Origin: JAAYZB01 sp937958685
Lineage (GTDB): Bacteria > Bacillota_I > Bacilli_A > Izemoplasmatales > Hujiaoplasmataceae
Length of the DNA: 42,239 nt
NCBI GenBank assembly: GCA_036824265.1
Contig: DAITAL010000010.1
Location: 1 to 42,239 of the forward strand
Direction: 5' to 3'
A program made the translations under genes and the position numbers. The notes beneath the pieces are model-generated. The model made no database searches. It was given only the letters and a program-made list of their open reading frames with translations, and had not been told where the DNA came from. Positions 40,933 through 42,239 of this stretch are shown here, piece after piece (the stretch's first letter is position 1; every line of letters begins with the position of its first letter).

Positions 40933-42239
40933 AGAGAAGAAATCGATAAATTTCTGGGCGATCACCGGATCGAACTGGGTCCCGGCACAGCGGCGGATCT
41001 CCGCGAGCGCGTCCGCCTCGCTCATTGCGGTGCGGTAAGGCCTTTCCGTCGTCATCGCGTCAAAGGCGTCGGCGATGGCGATGATCCGCGCCCGGACGGG
41101 GATGTCCTTGCCCGCCAGGCCATGCGGATAGCCTCGGCCGTCCCAGCGTTCATGATGGGTGAGGATGTCCTCGGCGATTTCCTGATACTCGCCCGAGGAG
41201 GAGATGATCCGGTAGCCGATTTCCGGATGCCTTCTGATTTCCAGCCATTCCTCTTCCGAGAGGGGGCCGGGTTTGTTCAGGATGTGTTCGGAGATGCTGA
41301 TCTTGCCGATATCGTGGAGGTTGCCGACGACACCGAGCAACTCGATCTCGTCCTTGCGGAGATTCATGAGCCTGCCGATCTGCTGGCAAAGTTCCGCAAC
41401 CCTCAGGGAATGGCTCTGCTCGCGGGGGTTCTTGAGATGCAGGGTGTTCATGATCGCCTTGATCGCTTCGCTGCGGTTGGAACCGCTTTCGAACAATTTG
41501 TGTTTGTACATGTCGTCTTCGGCGATCTTGATGATCTCGCCGATCGAGATGCCGTCGGTTTTTGTTTCAACTCCGAAGGAGACGGAGACATCCATGCCGT
41601 TGAGACGATGTCTCTCGATCTTGGCCTTGCACTTGTCGATCACCACCAGGGCTTCTTCCTTGGTCGTGTTCTTGAGGAGCATCACAAACTCATCGCCGCC
41701 GACGCGGGCCACGGATCCCCAACCGGAAAAACAACTGGAGAGCTCGCTCGCGACCGTCTTGAGCAGTTCGTCACCGGCATCGTGGCCAAAGGCGTCGTTC
41801 ATCAGCTTGAGACCGTTGATGTCGGCCATGATCACGGAGAGGGGCAGATCGGTCTCGTTGTCCAGCCTCAGCAACTCCTCGGCGTAGAACCGCCGGTTCT
41901 TCAAGCCCGTGAGGGCGTCGTGGTAACTGAGGAAGAGAATCGACTGCTCGTAGTTCTTGCGGTCGGTGACATCGTGCGAGAAGACGGTGACGCCGGTGAT
42001 CTTGTTGTCCTCGTCAAAGATCGGGGCATAGAAGTTTTCCAAAAATTTGCCGGAATTGTCCTCGACCTCGTCGATCGTCGTGAAGGTCTGCCCCAGGAGG
42101 GCCTTGTCGAGACAGGTTTTCAGGCGGTAGGCCATCATGTCATCGACGATGAACCCGAGGAAATTCTCGCCGATCTTGGGCTCGCGCGTGTAATAGGCGC
42201 GCATCGAGCGCTTGTGGAAAATATTGAAGGACAGATAGC
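40930..42239 (-). CDS. PAS-GGDEF-HD-GYP cyclic-di-GMP signalling protein (5' truncated by window)
   Basis: At least 436 residues; the frame stays open to the window edge (an internal ATG at 42204 is inside a PAS fold, so the start lies outside). Order: C-terminal part of a PAS/PAC domain (ending GVTVFSHDVTDRKNYE), a GGDEF domain with intact RVGGDEFVML and DALTGLKNRR, and an HD-GYP domain with HDIGK, HHERWDGRGYPHGL and ADAFDAMT. It could both make and break cyclic-di-GMP, tuned by the PAS sensor. Both active sites look intact. Other sensory domains upstream are not visible. Confidence 0.93.
   Translation of the reverse strand, partial: YLSFNIFHKRSMRAYYTREPKIGENFLGFIVDDMMAYRLKTCLDKALLGQTFTTIDEVEDNSGKFLENFYAPIFDEDNKITGVTVFSHDVTDRKNYEQSILFLSYHDALTGLKNRRFYAEELLRLDNETDLPLSVIMADINGLKLMNDAFGHDAGDELLKTVASELSSCFSGWGSVARVGGDEFVMLLKNTTKEEALVVIDKCKAKIERHRLNGMDVSVSFGVETKTDGISIGEIIKIAEDDMYKHKLFESGSNRSEAIKAIMNTLHLKNPREQSHSLRVAELCQQIGRLMNLRKDEIELLGVVGNLHDIGKISISEHILNKPGPLSEEEWLEIRRHPEIGYRIISSSGEYQEIAEDILTHHERWDGRGYPHGLAGKDIPVRARIIAIADAFDAMTTERPYRTAMSEADALAEIRRCAGTQFDPVIAQKFIDFFS

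Overview
The window looks like a chromosomal segment of a low-complexity Gram-positive lineage (Bacillota / Mycoplasmatota; a free-living Izemoplasmatales- or Acholeplasma-like mollicute is my best guess, inferred from gene content and not from phylogeny). Supporting signs are a YneF protein, a single-chain dimeric-type glycyl-tRNA synthetase, the Bacillus-like order phoH-ybeY-cdd-era-recO-glyS-dnaG-rpoD-trmK-nif3, an HrcA/CIRCE heat-shock operon, strong AAGGAGG ribosome binding sites and TTGACA/TATAAT promoters. UGA is a stop codon: many ATGA start/stop overlaps use it, so this is not a UGA=Trp mycoplasma. A trimeric [FeFe]-hydrogenase and a clostridial-type ferredoxin point to fermentative anaerobic metabolism.

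Layout. 1-2.7 kb: tRNA-Gly(CCC), a self-regulated TetR-DUF998 pair with a twin operator, and an XRE regulator overlapping a small LPFL-repeat protein. 2.8-6.6 kb: hydCBA (NuoE-like, minimal NuoF-like, [FeFe]-hydrogenase) behind a strong promoter and an unexplained structured leader of about 235 nt. 6.7-8.8 kb: yneF, an extra-cysteine ferredoxin, and a DegV-MarR pair with a FabT-like operator. 8.8-18.3 kb: a long minus-strand housekeeping block (RNA modification, sigma factor, primase, GlyRS, RecO, Era, Cdd, YbeY, PhoH), then rpsU. 18.6-21.4 kb: an unknown membrane-anchored protein and mtaB-rsmE.

21.4-27.3 kb: padR-jetA-jetB-jetC, a Wadjet/MksBEF-like SMC complex with no jetD nuclease beside it. 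27.3-30.8 kb, plus strand: a condensation/alcohol-acetyltransferase-like enzyme, then a DUF1538 membrane protein in a tight pair with a tandem double-PII protein. 30.8-31.7 kb: a heliorhodopsin with an inverted repeat over its -10 box. 31.7-36.5 kb: hrcA-grpE-dnaK-dnaJ with two CIRCE-type sites. 36.6-42.2 kb: an SLC13/ArsB-like permease, a large lipoprotein (OB-fold, Ig-like and lamin-tail-like modules) and a PAS-GGDEF-HD-GYP protein cut by the window edge.

The strongest candidates for under-described biology are the nuclease-less, PadR-linked JetABC module, the DUF1538/double-PII pair, the regulated heliorhodopsin in an apparent anaerobe, and the hydrogenase leader RNA. No CRISPR array, insertion sequence, prophage gene or rRNA was seen.
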